A DNA stretch of 64,000 bases from Mycobacterium sp. SMC-4 (GTDB lineage Bacteria > Actinomycetota > Actinomycetes > Mycobacteriales > Mycobacteriaceae). The stretch lies in NCBI RefSeq assembly GCF_025263265.1, contig NZ_CP079869.1, positions 3,472,001 through 3,536,000 of the forward strand, read 5' to 3'. The notes beneath the pieces are model-generated. The model worked only from the letters and a program-made list of their open reading frames with translations, was not told where the DNA came from and did no database searches. This document shows, one piece after another, positions 18,069-27,417 of this stretch (position 1 is the first letter of the stretch; each line of letters starts with the position of its first letter). A program made the translations under genes and the position numbers.

Positions 18069-18129
18069 CGCCACATCTGTCTCATCGTGGCTGTCGCCAC
18101 ATCTGTCTCATCGTGGCTGTCGCCACATC
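18069..18129. repeat. 26-bp tandem repeat at the end of the GNAT gene
   Basis: The 26-bp unit beginning CGCCACATCTGTCTCATCG occurs at 18069-18094 and 18095-18120, followed by a 9-bp partial third copy. The array covers the last codons and stop of the GNAT gene, so each copy repeats the coding tail and a stop (WRQPR then stop). It looks like a recent slippage duplication. Confidence 0.85.
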
Positions 18130-18713
18130 GGCCAGATCGCCGGCCCGCCGTCGGGCATCCTGATCTCCCCGGTCACCTCGAAGCCGAACCGCAGGTAGTA
18201 CCCGATGTTGGATTCCTTGGTCGACTCCAAGTAGGCGGGGGCGCCCTCGGCATCGCAGCGGTCCAGCCGGGACTCCATCAGTGCTTTGCCGAACCCTGCG
18301 CCGCGGACCGCCGGGTCGCTGCCGATGACGGCCAGATACCAATGCGGTTCCTCGGGGTGCTGGGATTTCATCAGCTCGGCCATCGCCTGACCGCGACCGC
18401 TGTGCCGACCCATCGCCAGCAGGAACGCCGGCATCATCCGCAGCTCCTCGCGCCGGGTCTGCTTCCACCGACCCGGCGGGTCCCACAGCGCCGCCGCACC
18501 CAGATCGCCGTCGCGTCTGGCGACCTCGACCGCCTGGCCGGCCAGGAAATGGTGTCGGGTCATCGCGGCGAAGATCCGCGGCAGCGCCCGCGCCCGACGC
18601 GCACTGTCAGGGATCATCCAGACCATCAGCGGGTCGTCGAAGAAGGCGGTGCCCAGCACCCGTGACAGCGGCTTCACATCGGCGCGGCGGGCGGGCGCGA
18701 CATCGATCGTCAT
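18108..18713 (-). CDS. GNAT family N-acetyltransferase
   Basis: A 201-residue acetyl-CoA-dependent N-acetyltransferase. The GNAT core is visible: a beta-strand with HWYLAVIGSDPAVRG, the acetyl-CoA pyrophosphate loop GAGFGKALM (about 137-145) and the C-terminal NIGYYLRFGFEVTGEI strand-helix unit. ATG at 18713 opens a well-formed N-terminal helix (ARRADVKPLSRVLG). The gene ends inside a tandem repeat that duplicates its final codons. It lies convergent to the PemK-like gene and 30 bp downstream of the CBS gene. As I recall, no counterpart sits at this place in M. tuberculosis, so it is probably a lineage-specific insertion. Acceptor substrate unknown. Confidence 0.88.
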   Translation of the reverse strand: MTIDVAPARRADVKPLSRVLGTAFFDDPLMVWMIPDSARRARALPRIFAAMTRHHFLAGQAVEVARRDGDLGAAALWDPPGRWKQTRREELRMMPAFLLAMGRHSGRGQAMAELMKSQHPEEPHWYLAVIGSDPAVRGAGFGKALMESRLDRCDAEGAPAYLESTKESNIGYYLRFGFEVTGEIRMPDGGPAIWPMWRQPR

Positions 18714-18743
18714 TCCGCGCAGACTACGCGCGGACCGACACGC

Positions 18744-19172
18744 TCAGCCCTGGGTGATGTAGGCCTGCAGCTGCTGGTGTTCGTGTTCGAGCTCTTCCAT
18801 TCGGGTTTTGACCACATCGCCGATGCTGACGATGCCGGCAAGCCGGTCACTGACCATCACCGGGACGTGACGAACACGGTTGGTGGTCATCAGCGCGGCC
18901 AAATTGTCCACCGGATCGTCCGGTGAACACGTCGCCACCAGCGCGGTCATGATCTCCGACACCGGCCGGCGCAGCAGCTCAGCGCCGACCTCATGGAGCT
19001 TGCGCACCACGTCGCGCTCGGACACGATGCCAAGCACGCCGTCGGGTGACACCACGACCATGGCACCGATGTTGTGCACGCTCAGCTCGGTGAGCAGGCC
19101 GGCGACCGAGGTCTCCGGGGTGATGGTCGCGACCGTGTGACCCTTGCTGCGCAGCACATCGGCGATCCGCAT
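18744..19172 (-). CDS. CBS-pair domain protein (Rv2406c-type)
   Basis: A 142-residue protein made of two CBS motifs (about 8-62 and 76-128) that together form one Bateman module, ending in an acidic/Gln-rich helix (EELEHEHQQLQAYITQG). Such modules bind adenosyl nucleotides and usually sense energy state; free-standing ones act through partner proteins. ATG 19172 is preferred because AGGAGG lies 6 bp upstream, which also gives the family's usual MRIADVLR start. An upstream ATG at 19199 has no support. The position next to an RNase Z-like gene matches M. tuberculosis Rv2406c/Rv2407. Ligand and partner unknown. Confidence 0.92.
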   Translation of the reverse strand: MRIADVLRSKGHTVATITPETSVAGLLTELSVHNIGAMVVVSPDGVLGIVSERDVVRKLHEVGAELLRRPVSEIMTALVATCSPDDPVDNLAALMTTNRVRHVPVMVSDRLAGIVSIGDVVKTRMEELEHEHQQLQAYITQG

Positions 19173-19247
19173 CGGCATCCTCCTGGTGACTTGGCTCACA
19201 CCGGATTACCACCAGGCTAGTTCGCCGACCGTGCCCGCGCCAACGTT

Positions 19248-19276
19248 TGGCTGCGTCAACCCTCTGGCTGCGTCAA
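19248..19276. repeat. Direct repeat upstream of the RNase Z-like gene
   Basis: TGGCTGCGTCAA occurs twice (19248-19259 and 19265-19276), 17 bp apart start to start, 41 bp before the hydrolase ATG. It might be a regulator site or a chance duplication. Confidence 0.4.
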
Positions 19277-19316
19277 TTTCACCCTGCATCGCGGCGTTCG
19301 CGGTATATGTGACGCC

Positions 19317-20177
19317 ATGATCGAAGTGACCCTCCTCGGAACCGGCAGCCCGATCCCCGACGCGCGCCGGGCCGGACCGTCCACTCTCGTGCGCGCCGGC
19401 GAGCAGATCTTCCTGGTGGATTGCGGGCGCGGGGTCTTGCAGCGGGCCGCGGCGGTCGGTGTGGGCGCCAACAATCTCAGCGCCTTGCTGATCACCCACC
19501 TGCACAGCGACCACATCACCGATCTGGCCGACGTGCTGATCACCCGCTGGGTGTCGAACTTCGATCCGAATCTGCCGCCACTGCCGATCATCGGCCCGCC
19601 GGGAATCGCCGAGGTCGTCCAGAGCACGCTGGCGGCGATGCGCTTCGACATCGGGTACCGCATTGCCCACCACGACGACCTGACGGCGCCCCCGCAGGTC
19701 GAGATCGAAGAGGTCTCCGACGGAGTGGTGTGGGGTCGCGACGGAGTGCAGATCCGGGTGGGACCCACCGATCACCGCCCGGTGACCCCGACGATCGGGT
19801 TCCGCATCGAACACGGCGGTGCATCGGTGGTGCTCGCCGGTGACACCGTGCCGTGCCCGACGCTGGACGAACTGGCCGCCGGCGCGGGTGCGCTCGTACA
19901 CACAGTGGTCCGGGAGGACCTGATCGAAGCGCTACCGATGCAACGTTTCCGCGACATCTGCGGTTATCACTCGTCGGTGGAGCAGGCCGCCAGCACCGCA
20001 GCCCGCGCCGGTGTCGGCATCCTGATCCTCACGCACTACGTGCCCTCGATACAGCCCGGCCAAGAGGAGGACTGGCGCGCGTTGGCGGCGACGGTGTTCG
20101 AGCGCCAGATCGAGATCGGCGACGACCTGCACTGCGTGCAGGTCCACCCGGGGGTAGGCGCTAGGCCAGCCGCGTGA
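19317..20177 (+). CDS. Metallo-beta-lactamase-fold hydrolase, ribonuclease Z-like
   Basis: A 286-residue MBL-fold enzyme. The zinc motif THLHSDH (about 60-66) follows the RNase Z-type opening [13 protein letters not shown], with further ligands in the TDHRPVT region, GDTVP and the C-terminal THY. It matches M. tuberculosis Rv2407, annotated as tRNA 3'-endonuclease RNase Z. It is shorter than classical RNase Z and I do not see the long flexible exosite arm, so the tRNA substrate is less certain than the fold. There is no obvious Shine-Dalgarno; TATATG ends 7 bp before the ATG, so the transcript may be leaderless. The 3' end overlaps the convergent transglutaminase gene by 17 bp. Confidence 0.85.
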   Translation: MIEVTLLGTGSPIPDARRAGPSTLVRAGEQIFLVDCGRGVLQRAAAVGVGANNLSALLITHLHSDHITDLADVLITRWVSNFDPNLPPLPIIGPPGIAEVVQSTLAAMRFDIGYRIAHHDDLTAPPQVEIEEVSDGVVWGRDGVQIRVGPTDHRPVTPTIGFRIEHGGASVVLAGDTVPCPTLDELAAGAGALVHTVVREDLIEALPMQRFRDICGYHSSVEQAASTAARAGVGILILTHYVPSIQPGQEEDWRALAATVFERQIEIGDDLHCVQVHPGVGARPAA

Positions 20178-21000
20178 CCTCCACGATGACGTCGAGATCG
20201 GTGGATCCCTCCCCGGAGTAGATGCCTTTGAGCGGTGTGACATCGGCATAGTCGCGTCCCACGCCGACACTGATGTACTGCTCGTTGATCTCGGCGTCGT
20301 TGGTCGGGTCGTAGTGCCACCACTCGCCCGTCCAGGCCTGGATCCAGGCATGGCTCTGGCCGTCGACCGTCTCACCGAGCTCGGCATCGCGGCTTGGGTG
20401 CAGGTACCCGGAGACGTAGCGCGACGGAATACCCATGCCGCGCAACAACATCAGCGTCAGATGGGCGAAGTCCTGACACACTCCCTTACCCTCCCGCAGC
20501 GCCTCGACTCCCGAGGTGTGCACACCGGTGGTGCCCGGCACATACTCCAGTTCGGCCTGCACCCAGCGCGCCGCCTCGATGACCGCCTCGACCGGTTCGT
20601 GGTACTTGGCGATGCGCCGGCCCACCCGTTGGATGCGTTTGCTCGCCGGCACATAGTGCGTCGGGGCGAGCACCTCATCGAACCTGTCCACCGCCGCTTC
20701 GGTGGCCAGGTCAGACCAGGTGACCTTGGCTTTGGGTTCCTCGGTTTTGTCGGTTTCGACCACTGAGGACGCAGTGACCTCGAGTTCGGTGTGCGGAGCG
20801 TGCAGATCGAAGGCGGTCACCGCGGTGCCCCAGTAGTCGACGTAGCGGTAGGACCGGGTCGCCGGCACCGTCTCGACCCGGTTGAGGATGACGTTCTGCC
20901 GAGAGTCCGATCGGGGCGTCAACCGGGCTTCGTTGAACGACGCGGTGACCGGCGACTTGTAGGCGTAACCCGTCGAGTGCACCACCCGCATTCGCCACAT
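20161..21000 (-). CDS. Transglutaminase-like cysteine protease family protein (Rv2409c-type)
   Basis: A 279-residue protein. The N-terminal 100 residues form a beta-rich domain; the transglutaminase-like core carries the catalytic Cys in GVCQDFAHL, His in SHAWIQAW and Asp in HYDPTND. The family includes proteases and amidases as well as cross-linking enzymes. ATG 21000 follows the alpha-E stop by one base (TGACATG) with GGGGAG upstream; a longer frame to 21387 is a shadow of the alpha-E gene. It is the third gene of the conserved ATP-grasp / alpha-E / transglutaminase operon, proposed in comparative genomics to make or process peptide-like modifications. Substrate unknown. Confidence 0.92.
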   Translation of the reverse strand: MWRMRVVHSTGYAYKSPVTASFNEARLTPRSDSRQNVILNRVETVPATRSYRYVDYWGTAVTAFDLHAPHTELEVTASSVVETDKTEEPKAKVTWSDLATEAAVDRFDEVLAPTHYVPASKRIQRVGRRIAKYHEPVEAVIEAARWVQAELEYVPGTTGVHTSGVEALREGKGVCQDFAHLTLMLLRGMGIPSRYVSGYLHPSRDAELGETVDGQSHAWIQAWTGEWWHYDPTNDAEINEQYISVGVGRDYADVTPLKGIYSGEGSTDLDVIVEVTRLA

Positions 21001-21001
21001 G

Positions 21002-21976
21002 TCAGATCTCCCCTTCTTCGATAACCAGCGAGTTGTGTCCTGCATCGGTCCAGGCCACCCACGGCGCGGAGTGAAAATACTGCACCGCCAATGCTTCTCC
21101 GACCTCAAAGCAGGTCTGCTGCAAGCCTGCCAGCCGGGTCTCGAGGGAATCGACGACCGCACCGGGTTGCAGGAACTCCAGCTCACTTCGGGCCCGGCCG
21201 AGCAGCCGCTGGGCTTCGGCGGTGGCGCCGAGGCGTCCGTGCGGGCGCTTGAGCAGTTCGTCGAGGCTGTGTTCGGCGAGCTTGAGCGAGTAGAAGATCG
21301 AGCGTGGGAACAAGCGATCCAGCAGCATGAACTCCACGACTCGGCCGGCGTCGAGCGCGCCACGGTAGGTGCGCAGGTAGGTGTCATGGGCGCCGGCGGA
21401 GCGCAACAGCGTCACCCAGGTCGGTGAGGACCCGCTGTCCCCGACCCGCGACAGCAGCAGACGCACCGTCATGTCCACCCGTTCCAGCGCCCGCCCGAGC
21501 ACCATGAAGCGGTAGCCGTCGTCACGAGACAGGGTGGAGTCGGCCAACCCGGCGAACATCGCGGCACGGCCCTCGACGTAAGCCAAGAACTCGTGCGGCC
21601 CGAAGCGCTTGGCCGCGCGTTCCCGTTCGGGTAGCGCGTTGTAGGTGCTGTTCAGGCACTCCCAGATCTCAGTGGAGGTGACTTCCCTTGCACCCCGGGC
21701 ATTCTCGCGGGCAGCGGAAATAGCCTCGACGATCGAGCAGCCACCGTAGGTCTCGCGGCTGAACGCGACGATGTCGGTCAACGACCACACGTCGAGCGCT
21801 TCGTCGGGCGGCTCGATGCCCAGCACCCGCAGCAACGTGCGCGATGCCCAGTCCGGATCGACGCTGGAGTCCTCGAGCAGCTGATGGACGGTGACGTCGA
21901 GGATTCTGGCGGTGTCATCGGCGCGCTCGACGTAACGTCCGATCCAGTACAGCGATTCGGCATTCCTGGCCAACAT
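21002..21976 (-). CDS. Alpha-E domain protein (Rv2410c-type)
   Basis: A 324-residue, mostly helical protein of the bacterial alpha-E family, starting with the typical LARNAESLYWIGRYVERADD. No signal peptide, membrane segment or known catalytic motif is visible. The family is almost always encoded with a circularly permuted ATP-grasp protein and a transglutaminase-like protein, as here: 9 bp after the ATP-grasp gene and 1 bp before the transglutaminase. It is therefore an obligate partner of unknown biochemical role, perhaps a substrate or adaptor for the ligase. The family call is certain. Confidence 0.93.
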   Translation of the reverse strand: MLARNAESLYWIGRYVERADDTARILDVTVHQLLEDSSVDPDWASRTLLRVLGIEPPDEALDVWSLTDIVAFSRETYGGCSIVEAISAARENARGAREVTSTEIWECLNSTYNALPERERAAKRFGPHEFLAYVEGRAAMFAGLADSTLSRDDGYRFMVLGRALERVDMTVRLLLSRVGDSGSSPTWVTLLRSAGAHDTYLRTYRGALDAGRVVEFMLLDRLFPRSIFYSLKLAEHSLDELLKRPHGRLGATAEAQRLLGRARSELEFLQPGAVVDSLETRLAGLQQTCFEVGEALAVQYFHSAPWVAWTDAGHNSLVIEEGEI

Positions 21977-21985
21977 GGCTGACTC

Positions 21986-23608
21986 CTATTGCTGCTGCTG
22001 TTGCTGCTGGCTGTTGTCCGGCCCGCCGTCGGACCGGACCTTGCTGGCGGCAGCTTTGGGCAGCGAACGCACCACCTCTGCCGCACCCAGCTCGCGGTCA
22101 GCCGCCGACGTGCGCGACGCCAGCACCCAGGTGTCTTTGGACCCTCCCCCCTGACTGGAGTTGACCACCAGCGAACCTTCGGGCAGCGCCACCCGGGTCA
22201 GACCGCCGGGCAGCACCCACACCTCGTCTCCGTCGTTGACCGCGAACGGGCGCAGGTCGACGTGCCGGGGCGCCAGTTGGTCGCCGATCTGGGTCGGCAC
22301 GGTCGACAACTGCATCACCGGCTGGGCGATCCAACCTCGCGGGTCGGCGATGATCTTCTTGGTGATCGTGGCCAGTTCCTTGTCCGAAGCGTCGGGGCCG
22401 AACACGATGCCGTAGCCGCCCGAACCCTCCACCGGTTTGATGACCAGTTCCCCGACCCGGTCGAGGACTTCCTCGCGCTCGTCGTCGAGCCAGCAGCGGA
22501 AGGTGTCCACATTGGCCAACAGGGGCTTTTCCCCCAGGTAGTACTCGATGATCGTCGGAACGTAGGTGTAGACGAGCTTGTCGTCGCCGACACCGTTGCC
22601 GACCGCGCTGGAGATCACCACATTGCCTGCGCGGGCCGCGTTGAGGACGCCCGCGACGCCGAGCACCGAGTCTGGCTTGAACTGCATCGGATCCAGGAAG
22701 TCGTCGTCGATCCGCCGGTAGATCACGTCGACCTGGCGCTCACCCTCGGTGGTGCGCATGTAGACGGTGTTGTCCCGGCAGAACAGGTCGCGGCCCTCCA
22801 CCAGCTCCACACCCATCTGCCGGGCCAGCAGCGAATGCTCGAAATACGCGGAGTTGTACACCCCCGGTGTCAACACCACCACGGTCGGGTCGGCGACGTT
22901 GTTGGCCGCGGCATTGCGCAGCGCACGCAGCAGGTGCGCCGAATAGTCACCGACGGCCCGCACCCGGTGGGTGGCGAACAGATTCGGAAAAACCCGCGCC
23001 ATCGTGCGTCGGTTCTCCATGACGTAGGAGACCCCTGACGGCGAGCGCAGGTTGTCCTCCAGGACGCGGAAGTTGCCCTGCTCGTCGCGGATCAGGTCGA
23101 TACCGGCGACGTGGATACGCACTCCGTTGGGCGGAACGATGCCGACCGCCTCCCGGTGGAAGTGTTCGCACGAGGTGACCAGCCGGCGCGGGATGATGCC
23201 GTCACGCAAAATCTCCTGCTCGCCGTAGATGTCGTCGAGGTACATCTCCAGTGCCTGCACCCGCTGACGGATGCCGCGTTCCAGCCGGGTCCACTCCGCT
23301 GCGGAGATGACGCGGGGCACCAGGTCGAGCGGGAAGGGCCGTTCCTGACCCGACAGCGAGAACGTGATTCCCTGGTCGGTGAACGCCCGGCCCAGCGCCT
23401 CGGCGCGGGCGGCCAGCTCGGACGCGTCCGACGGGGCAAGTTCTTTATGGATGCCCTTGTAGGGGCCGCGCACGTTGCGTTGGGCGTCGAACATCTCGTC
23501 GAAGGCCTCGGCGTAATTGCCCACGGCGTTGTAACCCCCGAAGACGCCGTCGTGGCGCTTGGCGGCTTTGACGGTGTTGCGTGAGGTCCGTACGGTCTCG
23601 GTCGGCAA
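21986..23608 (-). CDS. Circularly permuted ATP-grasp type 2 protein with poly-Gln tail
   Basis: A 540-residue ATP-grasp ligase of the circularly permuted type 2 family (Rv2411c), expected to form an amide bond via an acyl phosphate. Visible elements: LEDNLRSPSGVSYV, the RRIDDDFLDP region, VKPVEGSGGYGIVFG (ATP-binding Lys and Gly loop) and NSSQGGGSKDTWV near the C terminus. It ends in a run of seven Gln (SQQQQQQQ) written with both CAG and CAA codons. The start is TTG at 23608 with GGGGG 4 bp upstream; no nearer ATG or GTG gives the conserved N terminus (DGVFGGYNAVGNYAEAFDEM). First gene of the three-gene operon, divergent from rpsT. Substrate unknown. Confidence 0.93.
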   Translation of the reverse strand: MPTETVRTSRNTVKAAKRHDGVFGGYNAVGNYAEAFDEMFDAQRNVRGPYKGIHKELAPSDASELAARAEALGRAFTDQGITFSLSGQERPFPLDLVPRVISAAEWTRLERGIRQRVQALEMYLDDIYGEQEILRDGIIPRRLVTSCEHFHREAVGIVPPNGVRIHVAGIDLIRDEQGNFRVLEDNLRSPSGVSYVMENRRTMARVFPNLFATHRVRAVGDYSAHLLRALRNAAANNVADPTVVVLTPGVYNSAYFEHSLLARQMGVELVEGRDLFCRDNTVYMRTTEGERQVDVIYRRIDDDFLDPMQFKPDSVLGVAGVLNAARAGNVVISSAVGNGVGDDKLVYTYVPTIIEYYLGEKPLLANVDTFRCWLDDEREEVLDRVGELVIKPVEGSGGYGIVFGPDASDKELATITKKIIADPRGWIAQPVMQLSTVPTQIGDQLAPRHVDLRPFAVNDGDEVWVLPGGLTRVALPEGSLVVNSSQGGGSKDTWVLASRTSAADRELGAAEVVRSLPKAAASKVRSDGGPDNSQQQQQQQ

Positions 23609-23705
23609 CGTGCCCCCTAACTCTGTGCTGAGTGCTTGCGGTGCGCGAGCACCCGCCTGCCATGCTGCATCACATCTGCTGTTTCGGCAGGCCAGCGACG
23701 CTGCT

Positions 23706-23735
23706 TTGGGACATTTACCCGCTCGCTGCTACCCT
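23706..23735 (+). promoter_or_regulatory. Probable rpsT promoter
   Basis: TTGGGA (23706-23711) and TACCCT (23730-23735) are separated by 18 bp, a good match to the mycobacterial housekeeping -35 and TANNNT -10. The start point would be near 23742, giving a leader of about 65 nt before the rpsT GTG. Confidence 0.55.
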
Positions 23736-23808
23736 GAACAGTCGCTGCCCCCGGACGGGCGCCCACAGACTCCAGTAACCCAGTCGAGATTTGCGAAGGA
23801 ATACACGC

Positions 23809-24069
23809 GTGGCCAACATCAAGTCGCAGGAGAAGCGGAACCGCACCAACGAGCGCCGCAGACTGCGCAACAAGTCGGTGAAGTCGTCGCTTCACACGGC
23901 GGTCCGTGGGTTCCGCGAAGCGGTCGAGGCCGGCGACAAGGACAAGGCCGGCGAGTTGTACGCCGCCACCAGCCGCAAGCTCGACCAGGCGGCCAGTAAG
24001 GGCGTCATCCACAAGAACCAGGCCGCCAACCGCAAGTCGGCACTGGCCAGGGCGCTCAACAAGATCTGA
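23809..24069 (+). CDS. rpsT: 30S ribosomal protein S20
   Basis: An 86-residue, highly basic protein of the small ribosomal subunit that binds 16S rRNA. It shows the conserved N terminus ([17 protein letters not shown]), helical middle and C-terminal [17 protein letters not shown]. The start is GTG at 23809 with GAAGGA about 9 bp upstream; an earlier frame start at 23791 would add residues not found in S20. It is monocistronic, divergent from the ATP-grasp operon and convergent with holA, with only 5 bp between the two stops. Confidence 0.97.
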   Translation: MANIKSQEKRNRTNERRRLRNKSVKSSLHTAVRGFREAVEAGDKDKAGELYAATSRKLDQAASKGVIHKNQAANRKSALARALNKI

Positions 24070-24074
24070 TCGGG

Positions 24075-25034
24075 TCAGTCGCTGACCAGCGACGCGACCT
24101 TTCGCACGGCCTTCTCCAAGGCGTAGTCGGCATCGGCTGCGGCGCCTTTGACATCGGCATTCAACGCGGCTACCAGCCGCATCGCCTCCGCTACCGAGTC
24201 CCGCGACCAGCGCCGGGCCTGCTTTTGCGACTTCTGCACCCGCCACGGCGGCATGCCCAGCTCGCTGGCGACCTGGAAGTGGTTGCCGGACATCGGACCC
24301 ACGCGGGCGATGGTGTGCACGGCCTCGGCCAGCGCGTCGGCCAGCACCACATGCGGTTCGCCGGCCATCATCGCCCAGCGCAGCGCCTCGGCGGCCCCCG
24401 CCACATCTCCCACCACCGCTTTGTCCGCGATGTCGAATCCCTTGACCTCGGCTTTTCCGGAGTGATAGCGGCGCACGGCTGCGGCGTCGACGTGTCCGCC
24501 GGTGTCGGCGACCAGCTGAGAGCAGGCAGCGGCCAACTCGCGGATGTCGGACCCGACCGCGTCGAGCACGGCGGTGACGGTGCTGTCGTCAGCCTTGATG
24601 CGCAACGCCTTGAACTCCCGACGGACGAAATCGGCGCGCTCGCCGGGTTTGGTGATGCGCGCGCACGGGTGAACCTGCGCGCCGAGCTTCTGAAGCTTGT
24701 CGGCCAGTGCTTTGGCTCGGCCGCCGCCGGAGTGCACCACCACCAGTACGGTGCCCTCGGGCAGGTCGGCGGCGGCGTTCTCGATGAGGGCGACGGCGTC
24801 CTTGCCGGCTTCGGCGGCCGACTCCAGCACCACCACGCGCTCGTCGGCGAACAGCGAAGGACTGAGTAGCTCGGCGAGCTCGCTAACGCTGACTTCACCG
24901 GCGCGCAGCCGGTCGACCGGGACATCGGCGGTGCCGGCGACGGTGCGCGCCTGCCGCAGGATCGCGCCGACGGCACGTTCGACCAACAGTTCCTCATCAC
25001 CGAGAACCAGGTGCAGTCCCGCCAGTTCAGTCAC
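24075..25034 (-). CDS. holA: DNA polymerase III subunit delta
   Basis: The clamp-loader delta subunit, 319 residues, which opens the beta sliding clamp during replication. The N-terminal RecA-like fold opens with [16 protein letters not shown]; the middle has the acidic/alpha lid ([19 protein letters not shown]) and the C-terminal collar domain carries the arginine-rich [16 protein letters not shown] segment, all as in HolA. GTG 25034 overlaps the comEC stop as GTGA. The comEA-comEC-holA order is conserved in mycobacteria and in many Gram-positives, and suggests co-transcription rather than a functional link. Confidence 0.96.
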   Translation of the reverse strand: MTELAGLHLVLGDEELLVERAVGAILRQARTVAGTADVPVDRLRAGEVSVSELAELLSPSLFADERVVVLESAAEAGKDAVALIENAAADLPEGTVLVVVHSGGGRAKALADKLQKLGAQVHPCARITKPGERADFVRREFKALRIKADDSTVTAVLDAVGSDIRELAAACSQLVADTGGHVDAAAVRRYHSGKAEVKGFDIADKAVVGDVAGAAEALRWAMMAGEPHVVLADALAEAVHTIARVGPMSGNHFQVASELGMPPWRVQKSQKQARRWSRDSVAEAMRLVAALNADVKGAAADADYALEKAVRKVASLVSD

Positions 25035-26491
25035 GCCATGATGTTGTCACGGCGGCCCGACACGACCCAATGCCAGCCCGCCGCCGCGATCGCGGCCGTC
25101 GTCGCGACGCACACCACCCCGGCAACACCCGAAGGAACCGGCACCGACGCGGCGGGCAGAGCCGAAGACCAGCGCGCCACTGCGAGCAGCCACCACACCT
25201 CAGGTCCGGTGAACCGGATCAGCAGCTCGGCACCGGCCGGCCACAGCGGGCACATCGCCGCAGCCGCCGTGCCGAGCACGGTGATCGGCGGAATGACCGG
25301 TGCCGCAGCCAGATTGGCGAGTACAGCGACCAGGCTGACCGAACCCGAGATGCCGGCCACCAGCGGAGCGGTGACCAATTGTGCGGCCAGCGCGACGCTG
25401 ACTGCCGCGGCCAGGGGCTGCGGCCAACCACGGTCGGTCAGGCGTCGTGTCCATACCGGGGCGATCAGCACCAGCGCCGCGGTGGCCGAGGCCGACAACG
25501 CGAAGCCGACATCGACGGCCAGTTCGGGTGCGCCCACCATCAGCACGATCACGGTGGCAGCCAACGCCGGCAGCGCCTGGCGCCGTCGATGCGACAGCAC
25601 CGCCAGCAGGGTGATCGCGCCCATCACCGCCGCGCGCAGCACGCTCGCCGAGGGCTGCACGACGATGACGAAGCCCAACAGGCTGACCGCGGCCAGACCC
25701 ACCGCTGCGCGCGGGCCGAGCACCGCCGCCGAGAGCAGCACCGCGCCGCACACGATGGTCACGTTGGCCCCTGACACCGCAGTCAGATGGGTCAGGCCGG
25801 CGGCCCGAAACTGCGCGGTGGTCGCAGCCGACACCGTGGAGGTGTCACCGAGCACCAGTGCGGGCAACATCGCGGCCTGGTCGGCCGGCAGCACCGAACG
25901 CGCGGAGTCGGTGAAGGCGGTGCGCACCGCGTGCGCGACCTGCATCACCGGGGCCGCATCGCCCGGCGCCGGCCGGCCCTTGGCCGCCAGCACCGCCACG
26001 GTCAGGTCGCGCCGTTTGGGTGCGCTCACCACCGCCCGGAACGCGGCGGGCTGTCCCGGCTGCAGGTGCCCGTAGTCAGCACCGGAGGCAAATACCAGCA
26101 CCCGCCCCGACGACGGCACGCCGTCGAGTCGGTGCAGCACACCGCGGAACATGGTGCGGCCCCCGGTGAGCACGCGCGGTGTCTCCGACGGGGCGACAAC
26201 CACCGACACCGACGAGCCGGTGTCGGCGGCGATCGGGTGGTGCCGTGCCGCGTCGTCGCGCAGCGTCACCGCGATCGCGAATCCGCCGCCGACGACCGCC
26301 ACGGCGACCACGCTGCTCAGCCAGCGCCCTCGATCTGGCGGCGTTCGGTGCCGCACCGCCCACCAGCCCGTCACGGCCGTCGCGGCGGGAGCTGCGGCCA
26401 CCGCGCCCCAGGCCCCCGTACCCGCCCACGTGATGCCCGCAGCGGTGACTATCCAGCTGGTCAGTGCAGCCGGGACCAGGCGCAGATCCAC
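25031..26491 (-). CDS. comEC: ComEC/Rec2-type DNA uptake channel protein
   Basis: Polytopic membrane protein of 486 residues. About 75 residues contain three N-terminal membrane segments, then an extracytoplasmic OB-like domain (about 90-170) and the competence domain with the signature [19 protein letters not shown] followed by some seven more membrane segments. The C-terminal metallo-beta-lactamase nuclease domain of full-length ComEC is absent, as in other mycobacterial homologues. In transformable bacteria ComEC carries single-stranded DNA across the membrane; no transformation role is proven here. It starts 5 bp after comEA and overlaps holA by 4 bp. Confidence 0.93.
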   Translation of the reverse strand: MDLRLVPAALTSWIVTAAGITWAGTGAWGAVAAAPAATAVTGWWAVRHRTPPDRGRWLSSVVAVAVVGGGFAIAVTLRDDAARHHPIAADTGSSVSVVVAPSETPRVLTGGRTMFRGVLHRLDGVPSSGRVLVFASGADYGHLQPGQPAAFRAVVSAPKRRDLTVAVLAAKGRPAPGDAAPVMQVAHAVRTAFTDSARSVLPADQAAMLPALVLGDTSTVSAATTAQFRAAGLTHLTAVSGANVTIVCGAVLLSAAVLGPRAAVGLAAVSLLGFVIVVQPSASVLRAAVMGAITLLAVLSHRRRQALPALAATVIVLMVGAPELAVDVGFALSASATAALVLIAPVWTRRLTDRGWPQPLAAAVSVALAAQLVTAPLVAGISGSVSLVAVLANLAAAPVIPPITVLGTAAAAMCPLWPAGAELLIRFTGPEVWWLLAVARWSSALPAASVPVPSGVAGVVCVATTAAIAAAGWHWVVSGRRDNIMA

Positions 26492-26496
26492 CGCCG

Positions 26497-27303
26497 TCAG
26501 ACCCGGACGCGGTCACGGAGCTTCTCCAGCCGCCCCGCCCCGATACCATCGACGTCTTTGAGTTGGTCGACGCTCTCGAATCGGCCGTTGGCGTCCCGCC
26601 AGGCCACGATGGCCGCCGCTGTCACCGGCCCGATGCCGGGCAGCGCGTCGAGCTGTTCGACAGTGGCCGTGTTGAGGTCCACCACACCGCCCGCACCGGA
26701 GCTCGTCTGTGTCGATGTGGGCCCCGGCTGCGCCGAGGGGTCCGCCACCACCGAGCTGCCCATCTGCGCAGGCTGACCGGGTGGCGTCTCGATACCGACC
26801 ACGATCTGTTCGCCGTCGGCGACGCGACGAGCCATGTTCAAACCGAGGACGTCGGCACCGTCGACCGCACCACCCGCTGCCTCCAGGGCGTCGGCGATGC
26901 GTGCACCGGGCGACAGCGTGACCAGACCGGGCTTGTGCACCAGACCGACGACGCTGACGACGACCGGTTCGGCCGGCCCGGGAGCAGGGGACCCCGCCGA
27001 GGTCGAGGCCACCATCTCCACCGGCGGCAGCTTGGCCGACACCACCGCCGGCGGCTGATCGCCGATCAGGGTCAGCACGGTGACCAGGATCGCCACCACG
27101 GCCACCGCGCTCAGGCCCAGCACCCCGGCGCGACCTGGATCGGCCCGCATCTTGGCCAGCCAGGCCGCCGGTGTCGACGGTGCCTGGTCGGGCAACCAGC
27201 GCGACAACGACCGTTCCGATGGCTCCTCAGCGTCGGTGACCCCGCCCTCGGCATCGGTACCGAGCCGCCGGTGCAGCCGCTCGGTCGGCAGTTCGGTGGA
27301 CAT
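26497..27303 (-). CDS. comEA: ComEA family helix-hairpin-helix DNA-binding protein
   Basis: A 268-residue membrane-anchored DNA-binding protein. A cytoplasmic N-terminal segment of about 58 residues precedes a single membrane helix (about 60-80). Outside lie a Ser/Pro-rich linker, a SLBB-like beta-grasp domain (VSVVGLVHKPGLVTL, about 112-165), a second linker and two helix-hairpin-helix motifs at the C terminus (LNTATVEQLDALPGIGP and the VDGIGAGRLEKL hairpin). In competent bacteria ComEA binds incoming double-stranded DNA and hands it to ComEC. First gene of the comEA-comEC-holA operon; divergent from the next membrane protein gene. Confidence 0.93.
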   Translation of the reverse strand: MSTELPTERLHRRLGTDAEGGVTDAEEPSERSLSRWLPDQAPSTPAAWLAKMRADPGRAGVLGLSAVAVVAILVTVLTLIGDQPPAVVSAKLPPVEMVASTSAGSPAPGPAEPVVVSVVGLVHKPGLVTLSPGARIADALEAAGGAVDGADVLGLNMARRVADGEQIVVGIETPPGQPAQMGSSVVADPSAQPGPTSTQTSSGAGGVVDLNTATVEQLDALPGIGPVTAAAIVAWRDANGRFESVDQLKDVDGIGAGRLEKLRDRVRV

Positions 27304-27417
27304 GATGCCGACGCTAGGACGGGCGAAGGACGTTTCGGCTGACCTCGGGCCACCAGACGCGCACCCTGTGGATGGATGCCGTGTTGGGGACAGCCGTGAC
27401 TACGATGGCTTCTCAAG

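Noticed and set aside
20161..21387. 408-residue version of the transglutaminase
   Set aside because: The added N-terminal part is antisense-like sequence within the alpha-E gene; ATG 21000 has a good ribosome-binding site.
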